Shown here: in pieces, positions 1 through 10,389 of the stretch
How positions within the stretch are numbered: position 1 is the stretch's first letter
How the letters are laid out: each line of letters starts with the position of its first letter
NCBI GenBank assembly: GCA_001485295.1
Contig: BBOA01000009.1
Span: forward strand, 1-64,000
DNA length: 64,000 nt
Direction: 5' to 3'
From: Type-B symbiont of Plautia stali
Lineage (GTDB): Bacteria; Pseudomonadota; Gammaproteobacteria; Enterobacterales; Enterobacteriaceae
Made by a program: the position numbers and the translations under genes
Notes under the pieces: model-generated
Database searches by the model: none
What the model was told of the DNA's origin: nothing
Seen by the model: only the letters and a program-made list of their open reading frames with translations

Positions 1-1090
1 TTGCGCGAGCGTTTTTACATCATCACGATCACGTCATCGTCGCCGTGCTTCGCCCCGCGCCCAACACCTTTGCCACGCAGCTGCCGTCTGCCCGCCCAGA
101 ACGCCTGCGCTAGGTCAGGCGTTAAGCCGCCTCCGGTTGCGCGGAATCGTGCCGCCACGCGTCGGCGGCCATGCGGCGCGGCATCTTCGAACAGCAGCGC
201 CTGATTGAGCCAAGCTCCAGCGGATCCTGACGCGACCAGCGCAGCGGCTCATCCAGCGTAAAGTAACGCACCTGCTGCAGCGCGGCGTAGAACTTCAGAA
301 TATAGAGCCGCCGCGTCCGGTGCCTTCGTAACCCTGAACCGTAGTGGTCAGCAGCAGCGTCGGAATGGCGGCGGCCTCGTCGACGATCAGCCAATCGGCC
401 GCGAGGTCGGGCTGAGCTAAGATAGCGTCCGGTGCCATAAAATGAAAAGCGTCGCCCGCGAAGCGCGCTACCACCTCGGTGGAGGCTTTGGCAGGGGCGG
501 CGATCAGCACACTCGGCAGCTGTCGCGCTAGCATGCCCGCCACCGCCGACTTGCCGCGCCGCCAAGCGCCATCGTTAGCTGCTGCTGCAGAATTGCCTGC
601 TGCTGCGGCGCGCGGCACTGCCAGCGAGGCCTTTCGGGCAATGGCGCGATGCGCAGCAGCGTCACACTGGGATTGGCGAGCAGCGTCTGTTGCAGGTAGC
701 GGATAAAGTTTGGCGTGGCGACAGGTTCGACGACGTCAGCCCAGTGCAAGCTGTCTTCGTCCGGCTGCTGAGAACAAGCGCGACCAAGGCGGTGCCAGCA
801 GCAGCCAGCTTCCGGCGCGCAGCGCGCCCACCAGCGCGGCGAATGCTTCGGTATGGAAGCCGCGCCGCGCGTCGAAAATGGCATGGGTGAACTCGCGGCC
901 CAACAGCGTGCGTAACGCCGCTGGCGCGCAGTGAGGAAGATCCGCGACAGGTACCACCCAGCCAGTCGCCCGGCAAACCGGTGCGCCACTCAGCGGCGCG
1001 CGCCAGCAACCAAGCCGAGTCGCTGCTCATGATGCAGAACCGCCTGACGCCTGCCTGCTGCATCTGGCGGCCAAGCTGTTCAGGCGACAT
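1..1090 (-). pseudogene. tmcA: TmcA (YpfI) tRNA-Met cytidine acetyltransferase, broken and cut by the window edge
   Basis: Intact TmcA acetylates the wobble cytidine of elongator tRNA-Met using ATP and acetyl-CoA. On the minus strand, pieces in several frames match the family: LPGDWL near the N-terminus, [13 protein letters not shown], the Walker A remnant [15 protein letters not shown], the Walker B stretch [12 protein letters not shown], and [23 protein letters not shown] runs directly into TLLLTTT, so about 13 codons are missing, and a larger piece is missing before EGGLTPDLAQAFWAG at the left edge. Several frameshifts are present. The ATG at 1088-1090 overlaps the ypfJ stop (TGATG), the usual gene pair. 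The 3' half lies outside the window. Not functional. Confidence 0.85.
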
Positions 1091-1857
1091 CAATTAGCGG
1101 CGAAGGTATTGCACTATCCGGGATTGCCGCCGTCGAATCCGCGTTTAAACCAGCTGTAGCGCTGTTTCAGGTCGCCGATCTCCAGAGCCAGTTGTCTTTG
1201 CTGACGTAGTGACCCCAGACGCCGGCGAAACAGCTCGCCTGCAGCTTCATCTTCACCGACAGGTAATTGATTTGCGTCTGGCTAGCGCCCTGCTGCATCT
1301 CGCGCACTTTCGGTTCGATGCCGAGCAGTTTTTGCACGTGATGTCCCACCTCGTACGCCATCACGTAGCCCTGCGTGAATTTGCCGCCTGCACCGAGCTG
1401 GTTTTTCATTTCATCATAGAACGAAAGGTCGATATAGACACGCTGATCCGCCGGACAGTAGAACGGCCCCATCGCCGTCTAGCCTGTGCCGCAGCTTATC
1501 TGGGTCGTGGCCGCGTACATCACCAGCGTCGGCGCAACGTACTCTTTGCCTATTTGCTGGAACAGCTTGCTCCAAGTATCTTAGTAGAGGCGAGAATGAC
1601 GCGGGTGAATTTCGCCGCTTCATCGTCGTTGGCGCTGCGCGCTGCTGCTGTTGACTAGTGGGCGCGACATCGCCGCCGGTAAGCAGTCCCGTCAGGTCGT
1701 AGCCGTAATAGCCGGCGCCCGCCGCCACCACTAACATAACAGGATGATGCCGCCTTTTCCACGCGGAATACGGATCTGGTGTCCGCCGGCCGTAGGCCGA
1801 AGAGTGATCCCGACGATTTTCAACATTGTCGCTCTCGCGACATCCTTGCCAGCGCAT
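1090..1857 (-). pseudogene. ypfJ: YpfJ neutral zinc metallopeptidase family protein, broken
   Basis: The start matches the family N-terminus (MRWQGCRESDNVENRR), followed by an out-of-frame membrane-anchor region (YYGYDLTGLLTG) and then [31 protein letters not shown] sequence. The zinc motif HEVGHH is YEVGHH here, a CAT to TAT change that removes the first metal-binding histidine. There are at least two frameshifts, a TAG just before MGPFYCPAD, and a large C-terminal deletion that joins the ASCFAGVWG region to the terminal QRYSWFKRGF segment. A further TAG replaces a Gln before the last CNTF residues. E. coli YpfJ is about 287 residues; only about two thirds remain. It lies upstream of tmcA with overlapping stop and start. 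Confidence 0.85.
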
Positions 1858-1939
1858 ATCCTGCTCCTGATTACGAGTCCCGCTGAATGAAAAAGGAAAG
1901 CAGCGGCTCTGCTCTCTTTCTGTTACAGATGCATTTAAC

Positions 1940-2653
1940 TCAGTCGAGCTTTACGCCCAAGCGCTGCGCCAATTCTTCGTAGGCTTCGATCAGGCCGCCG
2001 AGGCTCTGGCGGAAACGGTCTTTATCCATTTTGTCCATAGTCTGCTTGTCCCACAGACGCGCGCCGTCCGGGGAGAACTCGTCGCCCAGCACCACTTCGC
2101 TTTTAAACAGGCCGAACTCCACCTTGAAATCGACCAGTATCAAGCCGGCGTCGTCAAATAGCTTGCTTAGTACCTCGTTAGCCTTAAAGGCCAGCTCCTG
2201 CATGCGCGCCAGATTCGCCTTGCTCACCCAGCCGAAGGTTTCGCAGTAGGATTCATTGACCATCGGGTCGTGCTTCGCGTCATCTTTCAGGGAGAGATCG
2301 AACAGTGGCGGATTGAGGATCATGCCCTCTTCCACACCTAGACGTTTGACCAGCGATCCCGCCGCGCGGTTGCGCACAACGCACTCAACCGGCACCATCT
2401 CCAGCTTTTTCACTAGGGCTTCGTTGTCGGAAAGCAGCGACTCCATCTGGGTCGGAATGCCCGCTTCTTGCAGTTTGGTCATGATGAAATGGTTCAACTT
2501 GTTGTTGACCATTCCTTTACGATCGAACTGTTCGATTCTGGCGCCGTCGCCGGCTGACGTATCGTTGCGGAATTCGAGTACCAGCAGATCCGGGTTGTCG
2601 GTACTGTATACGGTTTTCGCTTTACCGCGATACAACTCAGCTCGCTTTTGCAT
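1940..2653 (-). CDS. purC: Phosphoribosylaminoimidazole-succinocarboxamide synthase (SAICAR synthetase)
   Basis: PurC joins aspartate to CAIR with ATP to give SAICAR, the eighth step of IMP synthesis, in the cytoplasm. The 237-residue product equals the E. coli length and is collinear throughout: [16 protein letters not shown] start, [36 protein letters not shown] and VDFKVEFG segments are all present. The start is the ATG at 2651-2653 facing a long leader that carries a PurR-type operator at 2721-2736. No frame damage is visible, although both neighbouring genes are dead. With purM, purN, guaB, guaA and glyA it forms the retained purine set of the window. Confidence 0.97.
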   Translation of the reverse strand: MQKRAELYRGKAKTVYSTDNPDLLVLEFRNDTSAGDGARIEQFDRKGMVNNKLNHFIMTKLQEAGIPTQMESLLSDNEALVKKLEMVPVECVVRNRAAGSLVKRLGVEEGMILNPPLFDLSLKDDAKHDPMVNESYCETFGWVSKANLARMQELAFKANEVLSKLFDDAGLILVDFKVEFGLFKSEVVLGDEFSPDGARLWDKQTMDKMDKDRFRQSLGGLIEAYEELAQRLGVKLD

Positions 2654-2720
2654 CTTGTTAACTCCAGACTTAGAAATTTCAGGTGTTCTGCGGAGGCGGG
2701 CCGCAGCGGGGATTGCCGTG

Positions 2721-2736
2721 ACGCAATCGTTTACTT
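2721..2736 (-). promoter_or_regulatory. Probable PurR operator upstream of purC
   Basis: The plus strand reads ACGCAATCGTTTACTT, a close match to the PurR palindrome ANGCAANCGNTTNCNT, centred about 75 bp upstream of the purC start. In E. coli purC is a PurR target, so repression by hypoxanthine- or guanine-bound PurR is expected if purR survives elsewhere in this genome. Confidence 0.7.
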
Positions 2737-2762
2737 CGCCGCACGCGATTATGCCAGAGACG

Positions 2763-2784
2763 AAAAAAACCGGAGAATCTCCGG
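2763..2784 (-). terminator. Rho-independent terminator after dapA-bamC
   Basis: Read on the minus strand, a CCGGAG-ATT-CTCCGG hairpin is followed by seven T. It lies about 30 bp past the bamC stop and ends the dapA-bamC transcription unit before the purC leader. Confidence 0.75.
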
Positions 2785-2814
2785 CCCTAAGGCGATTTAT
2801 TCGTTGAGCGCCGC

Positions 2815-3685
2815 TTAGAACAAGGCCCGCAGCGCGTCGTTCTGCGCCTAGGTGAGCCGTAGCCCTTGGGATCGATAAACTGCAGGCTGCTGCGATTGCC
2901 CAAGTCGCCGACCTGCACTTTGTAGTTGCCGTTCGGCAGTTCAGGATCTTTCGCGCCGATATCATACTACATGCCACTGTCCGGCGATTTGTAGATGACT
3001 TTCAGGCTGTCCTGCAAGCAGTTGCTCTGTCGGTTACTTCCATCGCCGCGTTTTCGCTGGCGACGTCTATCTTGTCCAGACCGGCGCTGATGGCGTTAAT
3101 CATCTGCGCGGTGTAGCGCTGGATTTGCACCGGCACCGTGACCGCTTTGCCTTCCTGCTGCAGCTCCAGCAGGCGCACCATCAGCACCTGCTTATAGCTC
3201 TGCGACTGCACGCTGATCTCGTAGCGGCCGCGATACTGATGGTCTTCGTTGGCCCGGTTCCACTGTACCCAGTCGGTGGTCAGCTGCTGGCGCGCGTCGT
3301 TGCGCTGCTCAACGGGAAAGTTGCTGTGCTCCACTACTTTGGTCACCAGAGACCAGACGGAGCCGCGGTTGTTCGCCACCATCAGCACGCCGGTGTTGCC
3401 GGTAAACTACTGCACGCGCACGCCGTTAACCAGTGCCCGCGGCTGTGACGGCGGACGAATGTCTAGCTGCTTGCCGACGTTGCCTCTGGCGACGGCGTGC
3501 GGCACGTCGTAATCGCCGTGCGCCACCGGCAGGATCATACCCGACGGCGCTTTCAGGTCCTGCAGTTCGCTGGCCTGTAGATAGGACTCGTCACTGCTAA
3601 CCTGAAGCTTGTAACGCTGCTCGCTTGAGCACGCGGTTAACAGCATCGCGGTAGAAAGCGCTAAGCGCTTTACAGAATGATTCAT
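2815..3685 (-). pseudogene. bamC: BamC outer-membrane assembly lipoprotein, broken
   Basis: BamC is an accessory lipoprotein of the BAM complex that inserts beta-barrel proteins in the outer membrane. A lipoprotein signal (LLTACSS) and the N-terminal SSDESYLQASELQDLKAPSGMILP region are well preserved. The frame is closed by TAG codons at 3407-3409 (after NGVRVQ), near 2970 (before YDIGAKDPE) and at 2848-2850 (LT-stop-AQND). The middle part LTTDWVQWNRANEDHQYRGRYE is recognisable, but the segment between the two helix-grip domains is deleted with a frameshift after TDRATACR. BamC is dispensable in E. coli. It follows dapA by 14 bp as usual. The dead reading frame sits beside an intact bamB and a gutted bepA in this window. 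Confidence 0.9.
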
Positions 3686-3699
3686 TAAAACTCCCTAAC

Positions 3700-4578
3700 T
3701 TATCGCAAACCTGATTTAATCAGCGCCTGCTCGACTTTTGGTATGGCCGCTGAGGTCAGCGGCGTCATCGGCAGACGCAGCGTATCACTGGCGATTAATC
3801 CTAACTGTTTCGCCGCCCATTTGACCGGGATCGGATTGGGTTCACAGAAAAGCGTCTTGTGCAGATGCATCAGACGCTGATTGAGGCGACGCGCCTCGAC
3901 AAAATTGCCCTGCTGCGCCAGTGCGCAAAGCTCGGCCATTTCGCGCGCGGCGATGTTGGCCGTTACCGAGATAACGCCTTTGCCGCCCAGCTGCATCAGG
4001 TCGAGCGCGCTGGCGTCGTCGCCGCTGACAATAATAAAGTCCTCATCGACCAGTGCTTGGATCTGATTAACGCGCGATAAGTTCCCGGTGGCCTCTTTGA
4101 TTCCGATAATATTTTTGATTTCAGCTAGGCGTGCGACGGTCTCCGGCAGCATGTCGCAGCCGGTGCGTGAGGGGACGTTGTACAACATTTGCAGCAGCGC
4201 CGTGCTTTCGGCGATCGCTTTGAAATGCTGAAACAAACCTTCCTGAGTCGGACGGTTGTAATACGGCGTGACGGTCAGGCAGCCGACCACGCCGCTATTC
4301 TCGAAGCGCTTGGTGAGAGAGATGCCCTCTGCGGTGGCGTTGGCGCCGGTTCCGGCAATGACCGGAATGCGGCTGTCCGCCAGTTCAAGCGTCAGCATGA
4401 CCACGTCGCCATGCTCTTCATAGCTCAGGGTCGTGGATTCGCCGGTAGTGCCGACAGAGACGATCGCCGCGGTGCCGCTGGCGACATGATAATCAATCAG
4501 TTTTTTCAGACTCGCACGGCAGACATTACCTTTCTCATCCATTGGCGTAACGAGTGCAACAATACTTCCCGTGAACAT
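3700..4578 (-). CDS. dapA: 4-hydroxy-tetrahydrodipicolinate synthase
   Basis: DapA condenses pyruvate with aspartate semialdehyde, the first committed step of the diaminopimelate/lysine pathway. The product is 292 residues, the same as E. coli, and is collinear from [20 protein letters not shown]. The Schiff-base lysine is in GIKEATG, the catalytic tyrosine and substrate arginine in [11 protein letters not shown], and the threonine pair in GTTGEST. I chose the ATG at 4576-4578, because the in-frame codons upstream (MSRGSP) do not match the family. The gene is intact and heads an operon with the dead bamC. Its conservation fits a need for peptidoglycan precursor and lysine. Confidence 0.97.
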   Translation of the reverse strand: MFTGSIVALVTPMDEKGNVCRASLKKLIDYHVASGTAAIVSVGTTGESTTLSYEEHGDVVMLTLELADSRIPVIAGTGANATAEGISLTKRFENSGVVGCLTVTPYYNRPTQEGLFQHFKAIAESTALLQMLYNVPSRTGCDMLPETVARLAEIKNIIGIKEATGNLSRVNQIQALVDEDFIIVSGDDASALDLMQLGGKGVISVTANIAAREMAELCALAQQGNFVEARRLNQRLMHLHKTLFCEPNPIPVKWAAKQLGLIASDTLRLPMTPLTSAAIPKVEQALIKSGLR

Positions 4579-4721
4579 TGGCGATCCCCTCGACAAAAAA
4601 GTGCTTCATGGTACGTTTTACTTCTGTTGAAAAGCAAGCAGGCCACAGCCCTCCTGCGCTTGTCAGCAGTTTTTTTTATGTTTACCTTATAGTTATTAGT
4701 GAATGAACAGGAAATCCTACT

Positions 4722-5241
4722 TTGCCGCAGTTTCAACCCCACCATTTGGTGACCACTGCACTGGGTGTTGACCGTTCGGGACACGTCAGTAGCTGTGGGT
4801 GCAATGGGGATGAGTTCAGCTGCTCTCCGGTAGCTGGAACGCCATCACGCTGATTGAGTCGAACCTGCCGATGAAAGGCGCTGAGCTGGGGCTGCTCGAT
4901 TGTGATGAAACGCACCGGCGCCACTACGCGTCCGCCGATGCCGGCGAAGGCCTAGATTCAGGTCGAGTTGCCTGATTCGCACCATCTGATTGAGCGATTC
5001 ACCGATCTGTTCGACAAACACGCGATGAACATCGCTGAACTCGGCTCGCGCATTAAACCCGGTCAGGCGGATCAGACGCCGACGCTCTAATTCAAATAAC
5101 GGCACACAGCCCGGCGGACGTCGGCGACTCCTAGTTTAAACAGGCGTTTACGCCCTGTGCCGCGAGCTTAACGCCGAAGGCACGCTGCTTTTTTACAGCC
5201 TCGCCGCGTCGTCGTCGGCGAGGCTGCAGGCTTCACGCTAA
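4722..5241 (+). pseudogene. gcvR: GcvR, negative regulator of the glycine cleavage system, broken
   Basis: GcvR is a double ACT-domain protein that binds GcvA and represses gcvTHP. Recognisable pieces are HHLVTTALGVDRSG, HVSSCGCN, LLSGSWNAITLIESNLPMKGAEL, MKRTGATTRPPMPA, IQVELPDSHHLIERFTDLF and KHAMNIAELGSR. Two deletions have removed IVNTITR-type and IEDSRLAMLG-type segments. The Trp codon before IQVELPD has become TAG at 4953-4955, and the C-terminal half has further stops and a frameshift. The likely original start is a TTG at 4722. It is divergent from dapA and upstream of bcp, as in E. coli. Confidence 0.85.
5198..5224. repeat. Nine-base-pair hairpin at the end of gcvR
   Basis: A perfect 9-bp stem, GCCTCGCCG and CGGCGAGGC, closes a 9-base CGTCGTCGT loop inside the degenerate gcvR tail. 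The T-rich tract lies on the wrong side for a plus-strand terminator, so I only record the structure. Confidence 0.5.
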
Positions 5242-5377
5242 GCTGTAACTGAGTTGGGGCTATTCCTAACTGATGTCTGGCTATGTAGCGCAATGTCCTC
5301 CTGATGGCGACTTTCCGCCAGCGCTGTTCGCCAGCCGGTCTGTCGCCCACAGTACAAAGAAAAAATGTAGAATAGTG

Positions 5378-5815
5378 ATGAATCCACTGAAAGCCGGTGA
5401 TACCGCACCGGAATTTAGCTTGCCCGACCAAGATGGCAAAAAGGTAAATTTAACCGACTTATAGGGACAGCGCGTTCTAGTCTATTTCTACCCAAAAGCG
5501 ATGACGCCGGGATGCACTGTACAGTCCTGCGGCCTGCGCGACAATATGGATGAACTGAAAAAAGCGGGTGTACAAGTGCTAGGCATCAGCACCGATAAAC
5601 CAGAAAAGCCGTCGCGTTTCGCCGAGAAAGAGCTGCTGAACTTCACGCTGCTCTCTAATGAAGATCATCATGTCTGCTCGGCGTTCGGCGTCTGGGGCGA
5701 AAAATCCTTTATGAGCAAAACTTATCCGTATCAGTTTCTTGGTGGGCGTCGACGGCACGATCGAGAAAGTATTCGACGATTTCAAAACCTCAAACCATCA
5801 CGATATTGTGATGGA
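5378..5815 (+). pseudogene. bcp: Bcp thiol peroxidase (peroxiredoxin Q), broken
   Basis: Bcp is a thioredoxin-dependent peroxiredoxin. The frame starts MNPLKAGDTAPEFSLPDQDGKKVNLTDL and then meets TAG at 5462-5464, where relatives have Gln (LTDFQGQRV). It resumes as GQRVLVYFYPKAMTPGCTVQSC, containing the peroxidatic Cys in TPGCT, and continues through FAEKELLNFTLLSNEDHHVC and VWGEKSFMSKTY. A deletion of about a dozen bases after SKTY shifts the frame, so RISFLVGVDGTIEKVFDDF is read out of phase, and the normal C-terminal end is lost. The two lesions are independent, so this is a dead gene and not a recoded one. Confidence 0.92.
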
Positions 5816-5854
5816 CTATAGTTGCAGTGATCCGTTGGTTTTCTCGTCGCGTTC

Positions 5855-6826
5855 ATTGAGCAGCGCGGCCTAGGTATCGACCTCTTTATTAGGAGAGGCG
5901 CCCGTATTCTTCTTAATAACCGGTAAATTCCAGCGCGGCGCTAGCGTCCAGCTGACGCGCTGCCTAGCGTGCCAGAGTTTCCGCGCGTGACGTTCTACCT
6001 GAATCGGCGCGGCAAGTCCGATATCGTTCTGCAAACGCTGCGCAGCACCTAAAAAGGTGCTACCGACGATATAGCCGTGACTTGCGTAGCGGTTCTCCTC
6101 CGCCAGCAGGATATCCTCCGGGCGGCAAAACTGACGCGGTTCGCTGTGAACGTTGGTCTCGACGTAGAGTTAATCGCACCGACGAAACGCGTCGCCAGGC
6201 GCTGATAAATAGTTTGTGACGTGTCGATCTGGGCGATGCGCCCCTGCTCCATCACCGCGATGCGATCGCCGAACGCTATCGTCTCCTGCTGATTGCGCGT
6301 GACGTAGACCGTGGTAATGGCGAACTTTTTCAGGAGCGTGCCGATCTCCAGCCGCAGGCGTTCACGCAGTTTTGCATCGAGCACCGCCAGCGGCTCGTCG
6401 AACAGTGCATATTGGGTCGGGCGGCTAAGGCGCGTGCCAGCGCCCCGCGATGCTTCTGCCCGCCTGAGAGTTTGTCGATAGCGCGGTTCGCCAGTGCAGT
6501 GAGTCCAACAGCGCCAGCATCCCTTGCACGCACACGCCCTGCACTTTCAGCCCGTACGCGACGTTCTGCGCTACGTTCATATTGGGAAACAGCGCGTAGT
6601 TCTGGAACACCGTGCCAACGTTGCGCTTCTCAATCGGTAGCACGGTGACGTCGCGATCGGCCAACCAGACCCTCGCCGCCCGCGTCGCTGCTCTCCAGGC
6701 CGCTGATAATGCGCAGCGTGGTCGTCTTGCCGCAGCCCAACGGCCAGAGAAGCACCAAGGTTTAGCGGGCGTGAACGGTGAGATCGAGCTGGTGCAGCGC
6801 GGTGAGTTGCTGAAAAAGCGCCGCTA
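5855..6826 (-). pseudogene. ATP-binding subunit of a ferric/phosphonate-type ABC importer, broken
   Basis: Pieces of a CysA/FbpC-class ATPase are seen in three frames: [21 protein letters not shown] (Walker A without its usual Ser), [28 protein letters not shown] (Q-loop region), KLSGGQ (signature), MLDAKLRERLRLEIGTLLKK (after Walker B) and IAFGDRIAVMEQGRIAQIDT. The switch histidine motif THDQ is TRNQ here. A C-terminal TOBE-like segment follows, ending near 5855. At least three frameshifts and several stops are present. It is the last gene of a four-gene minus-strand cluster (regulator, binding protein, permease, ATPase), all dead. The exact substrate cannot be read from what remains. Confidence 0.75.
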
Positions 6827-7375
6827 GAAGCCGGCGCCGAGGCGGAGGTCGCCTCCTCTAGGCGCGGCAGCTGGATCGCCTGCATCACCGCCAGTACCGG
6901 CCGGATCATAAAGGGCAGCGTAAAGAGCACATGGCCGATCAAAATAAACAGCTAGCTATCGCGCAGGCCGTTAAACCGGCCGTAGAGCAGAATAATGCCG
7001 AGCGCGGCGGCGCTTTTAGCAGCCCCTAGGCCGCAGGCAGTCCGATGACCAAGATTGCCGCCAGCGAGCGAGCTTTTCGCTCGCCGCCACCAGCGTAACG
7101 ATGGCCCATGGCAGCAAGAAGAAGTAGAAATAAGCCGATAAACAGGCCGCTGAGCGAATAGGCGAGCGTCTAGCGCTCGTGGAACAGGCTTATGCTGAGC
7201 TGCGCCAGCACGCCCTGCTGTCCCGCCAGGACCACTACCAGAAACCCCACCACGCCGGAAAAGGCGAGCAGAAAGGTCAGCAGCGCTAGCAGCAGCATCT
7301 AGGGCCAGCGCACGCCCTGATGCGTCTGACGACGCAAGTCCATCGGCGCGCGGCTGCGGATTTCCAGCAGCAACA
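6827..7375 (-). pseudogene. Permease remnant(s) of the same ABC importer, broken
   Basis: Membrane-like pieces occur in more than one frame: MLLLALLTFLLAFSGVVGFLVVVLAG, LAYSFSGLFIGLFLLLAAMGH and LIGHVLFTLPFMIRPVLAVMQAIQLPRLEEA. The last is the EAA-loop region typical of the second permease of Fbp/Phn-type transporters. The total length is far too short for two permeases or for one long one, so a large internal deletion is likely. One TAG (7299-7301, after RWP) sits where a TGG in a CCTGG site would be expected. It lies between the binding protein and the ATPase. Confidence 0.65.
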
Positions 7376-8393
7376 TTAACGGATCTCACTCAGGTAGCGG
7401 GCGGAGAAGGCTTTCTGCGCATCGGCCATCTGTTGATAATTGACCGTCCGGGCGCGGGCGTAGTCGCTGTCAGGCGGAAACTTCGCTTTTGCCTCGGTAG
7501 ACATCGCCGACGGGCGCACCGGGCGCAGATAAGCGTTGGCCCAAATCGCCTGCCCTTTGTCCGAGAGCTCGTAGTCGATCACTTTCTTACCGTTGGCGGC
7601 GTGCGGCGCGTTCTTCACCAAGCTAATGACGTAGTGCACCGCGACTGTGCCCTCTTCGGGATCACGAAGTCGACGTTAGCGTGGTCTTTATACTCCATAC
7701 TTCACGCCGCGGTAGGGTTGAAGTCGTAGTCGAGCAGGATCGGGATCTCGCCGGAAATCAGGCGCGCGTAGGCGGTCTGCTTTAGCACGCTCAGCTGGTT
7801 GGCCTGCAGCTTTTTAAACCAGCTGAGCGTGGGCGTAAAATCCTGCAGGCTGGCGCCTTTCGCCTGATTCACCGCCCGGCGGCGACTTAGCCGACGAAGG
7901 CGCTGGAGGGATCGAGATAGCCCACCATGCCTTTATATTCCGGTTTCAGCAGGTCGTCCCGGGAGGCCGGCATCGGCGCGCTGCCCAGCGCGTCGACGTT
8001 AACCATAAAGCCCATGGTGCCGGAGTGCAACGCCACCCACTTGCCGTCGGGCTCTTCCATGCCTGCCGGGATCTGCTCCCAGTGCGCCGTTTTGTAATCG
8101 GCGATGACGCCGGCGCCCACCACCTAGATGCCAAAACTCACGCCGTAATAGACCACGTCCGCCACCGGATTGCTCTGCTTGGCCACCATCTGCGCCAGCG
8201 CCTAGCCGGAGTTTTTATTATCCTTCGGCACCTGAATGCCGGTGTCGCGCGCAATGGCTTGCAGCTGCGTTTCCCAGTCCTCCCCCTCTGGCGGATAATT
8301 GTAGTAGATGGCGGTTTCCGCCGCGTTCGCCAAGCTGCAGGCAGAGAGCCGGGCCGCGGCGGTAAAGAGTTTTATTTTGTTGTGCGTTGACAT
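7376..8393 (-). pseudogene. Periplasmic binding protein of the ABC importer, broken
   Basis: The start MSTHNKIKLFTAAARLSACSLANA looks like a secretion signal, followed by AETAIYYNYPPEGEDWE, which resembles COG1840-type ferric or phosphonate binding proteins. In-frame stops follow NKNSG (where GQALAQMV is expected) and VSFGI. Good matches continue with WVALHSGTMGFMVNVDALG, LLKPEYKGMVGYLDPSSAFVG and, after a region with more stops and a frameshift, VISLVKNAPHAANGKKVIDYELSDKGQAIWANAYLRP, ending YLSEIR. Nearly full length remains (about 335 codons), so decay is by point mutations more than by deletion. Iron, phosphonate or another small ligand are all possible. Confidence 0.75.
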
Positions 8394-8399
8394 GTGGAT

Positions 8400-9150
8400 T
8401 CCCCTGTGTTGACGAAAGTAGAGCGCGGCGCGTGCGCGGATGCTTTCGCACAGCCGCAGATGATGCGCCAGCAGGCGAGATCCGCCGCTGGATTGTTGTA
8501 ACAGCATATCGATGGCGCATGCGCCAAGCAGATCGCTGGGCTACACCACCGAGGTGAGCGAGGGCGAAAGGTATTCGCCCTCCTCAATACCGTCGAAGCC
8601 CATCACTGACAACTGCGTCGGCACGGCGACGCCGGCCTGCGCGGCGGCGCCCACTAGGCTGATGGCCAGCAAATCGTTGCTGCAGATCACCGCCGTCAGC
8701 GGACGCGCGCGCTGGAGGCGCGGCAGCAGCCGCTGGAAGTCGGAGCGCGTATAGCTCGGCATCTTAATCAGCACAGAGGGTTGTAGCCCGGCCTGCTGCA
8801 CGGCGTCGTAGTAACCGAGAAAGCGCTACTGCGCGCGGTCCGACTGCCACACCGGCCCGGTGACCATGCCGATATGTCAGTGGCCCAGTGCCAGAAGGTG
8901 CTGAGTGGCTTCGGCCATGGCGCGGCGGTTGTCGACGCAAACGCTCGGCCGTGCCGCGCTTTACCAGTCCGACGACGCGCTGGCGCAGCGTATGCTCGAC
9001 GATCGCCGCTTCGCGTTCAGCCTGATAGTCGCTGGTGGCGACCAGCAGACCGAAGCCGGCCAGCCGCGCCTGACGCTTCATCGCTTGCAGCTGCTGCGCA
9101 AAGACAGGGTTAAGTAGCGAAGGCAACAGCACGCCCAGCGTGGTGGAGCT
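8400..9150 (-). pseudogene. LacI-family transcription regulator without its DNA-binding domain, broken
   Basis: The effector-binding part of a LacI/PurR-type repressor is visible: LLPSLLNPVFAQQLQAMKRQARLAGFGLLVATSDYQAERE, then in another frame LTAVICSNDLLAISLVGAAAQAGVAVPTQLSVMGFDGIEEGEYLSPSLTSV. These are the typical N-subdomain start and the SNDLLAI/GFDGIE motifs. No helix-turn-helix sequence precedes it; the sequence upstream of 9150 is noncoding, so the DNA-binding domain has been deleted. At least one frameshift near 8960 and stops complete the loss. It probably controlled the adjacent ABC importer. Confidence 0.75.
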
Positions 9151-9892
9151 TTAGGAACGCATAAATTTTTCTCTGGACAACAGCTTGTTGCTGACTCACA
9201 TCCTGAATGGGTGAGCTATCTATACCATAGCAGCGGCGCGGTAAAATGGCGCGTCGCTGGCCGGACCGAGCGAATTAATTTCAGATAGAATTATTAATCA
9301 TGCTAATTAATAAAGCGTGTCGATAGTGCCGATAATCGAGATTGGAGTGAGGATGGATCTGTTTAAAAGAGAGAAACGCTTTCGGGGAGAAATTATTTAG
9401 CCGAAATAGTGTGCCAGCGATTACTGCTTTCTAAGATAGGAGGGGAAAGGAGCAATAAAAATTATTGATTCTGGTGACGATTGCCTCACGGCTTTCGGGG
9501 CGTTTTTTCAGAGTGAGCCTGAAAAACGTGCCACGTTCAGTTTTTTGATCAAATTTACATATCTTTAATCAAGAAAGCGGTTAAAAACGGTTACGATGAG
9601 GCGACCTAGCGAATGCGTCCTGCTTTTGGCAGGTAAACACAATAGGAATATAGGCACGTTTACCCGGCCTTGAGGCTCAGATAATCTTAATTTGCGTTGG
9701 CAATCGAAAGAAGGTTTACCCATCGACAACATTCAATTTTTTGCTGCAAACGGGCTTCAGCGACATGGGTCACTAGCGGATCTGCCCGTTTCTTTCTCCT
9801 GAGGCTCTGGTTAAGATAGCGCGCCGCGTCTTTTACCCTGAAAAAGCATAACGTATTTTGCAGGCCTTAGGGCTTCTCTACAGGATCCAAGC
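9151..9892. other. Noncoding stretch with no recognised gene
   Basis: About 740 bp, more AT-rich than the surroundings, lies between the regulator remnant and bepA. In E. coli perM occupies this place, and I see no trace of it. The segment near 9484-9511 ends in a run of six T after a GC-rich stretch and could be a weak plus-strand terminator. The rest shows no open frame or family match. Confidence 0.5.
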
Positions 9893-10384
9893 ATGTTGAA
9901 CCGGTTAAAGAAAACGCTACTCGCTGCCCTAATACCCACGCTGATGCTGATGCCGCACGCGTCCGCTTGGGCTGACCTCAGCGACTCGCTGCCCGATATA
10001 GGCACCACCCCGCAGGCTCCACCCTCTCCATTTTTACAAGCAAAAAGCTTCGCCAGCGCGAAAAAGCTTATCGAGCCGCTGCTGGCGAAGCAGCCCGACA
10101 ACGCCAGCCGTATCCTGAATCGCTACACTTGGTCCCATCCAGACGACCCCAACCGCTGGGATCTGCTGGCGCAGGCGTCGGCGCAGCAGGGTCTTAATGA
10201 CGAAGAGATGTCGGCACGCGCCGAGACGCTAGCGCTTAACGGCCAGCTCGATCAGGCGATTACCGTGCTTAGCAGTGCACGCGCCCAAGTGCCGGTCGGC
10301 AGCCTGAAGCAGGCATGCTACGATGCGCGCATCAACCAGCTGCACCAGCTGCAGAAGCGTTTTAAACAGTATAAAAAAAGATAA
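9893..10384 (+). CDS. bepA: BepA (YfgC) relict: signal peptide joined in frame to the C-terminal TPR part, protease domain missing
   Basis: Full-length BepA is a periplasmic M48 metalloprotease plus TPR protein of about 487 residues that assists LptD and BAM assembly. Here an open frame of only 163 residues carries the signal ([19 protein letters not shown]), the mature start [12 protein letters not shown], and then jumps to [17 protein letters not shown] and [25 protein letters not shown], ending in KRFKQYKKR. The HEXXH protease domain (about 250 residues) and a second segment inside the TPR array are gone, yet all joins are in frame and no stop intervenes. It may still be expressed as a secreted TPR fragment, but it cannot be a protease. 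A pseudogene call is equally defensible. Spacing to yfgD is 5 bp. Confidence 0.75.
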   Translation: MLNRLKKTLLAALIPTLMLMPHASAWADLSDSLPDIGTTPQAPPSPFLQAKSFASAKKLIEPLLAKQPDNASRILNRYTWSHPDDPNRWDLLAQASAQQGLNDEEMSARAETLALNGQLDQAITVLSSARAQVPVGSLKQACYDARINQLHQLQKRFKQYKKR

Positions 10385-10389
10385 TAAAG

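Noticed and set aside
122..1090. Several overlapping open frames of about 75-150 codons at the left edge
   Set aside because: They are fragments and shadows of the decayed tmcA gene; the matching pieces fall in different minus-strand frames.
9540..9590. FNR- or CRP-like site in the AT-rich stretch containing TTTTTTGATCAAATTTACAT
   Set aside because: Only one half matches, the spacing is wrong, and there is no gene at a suitable distance.
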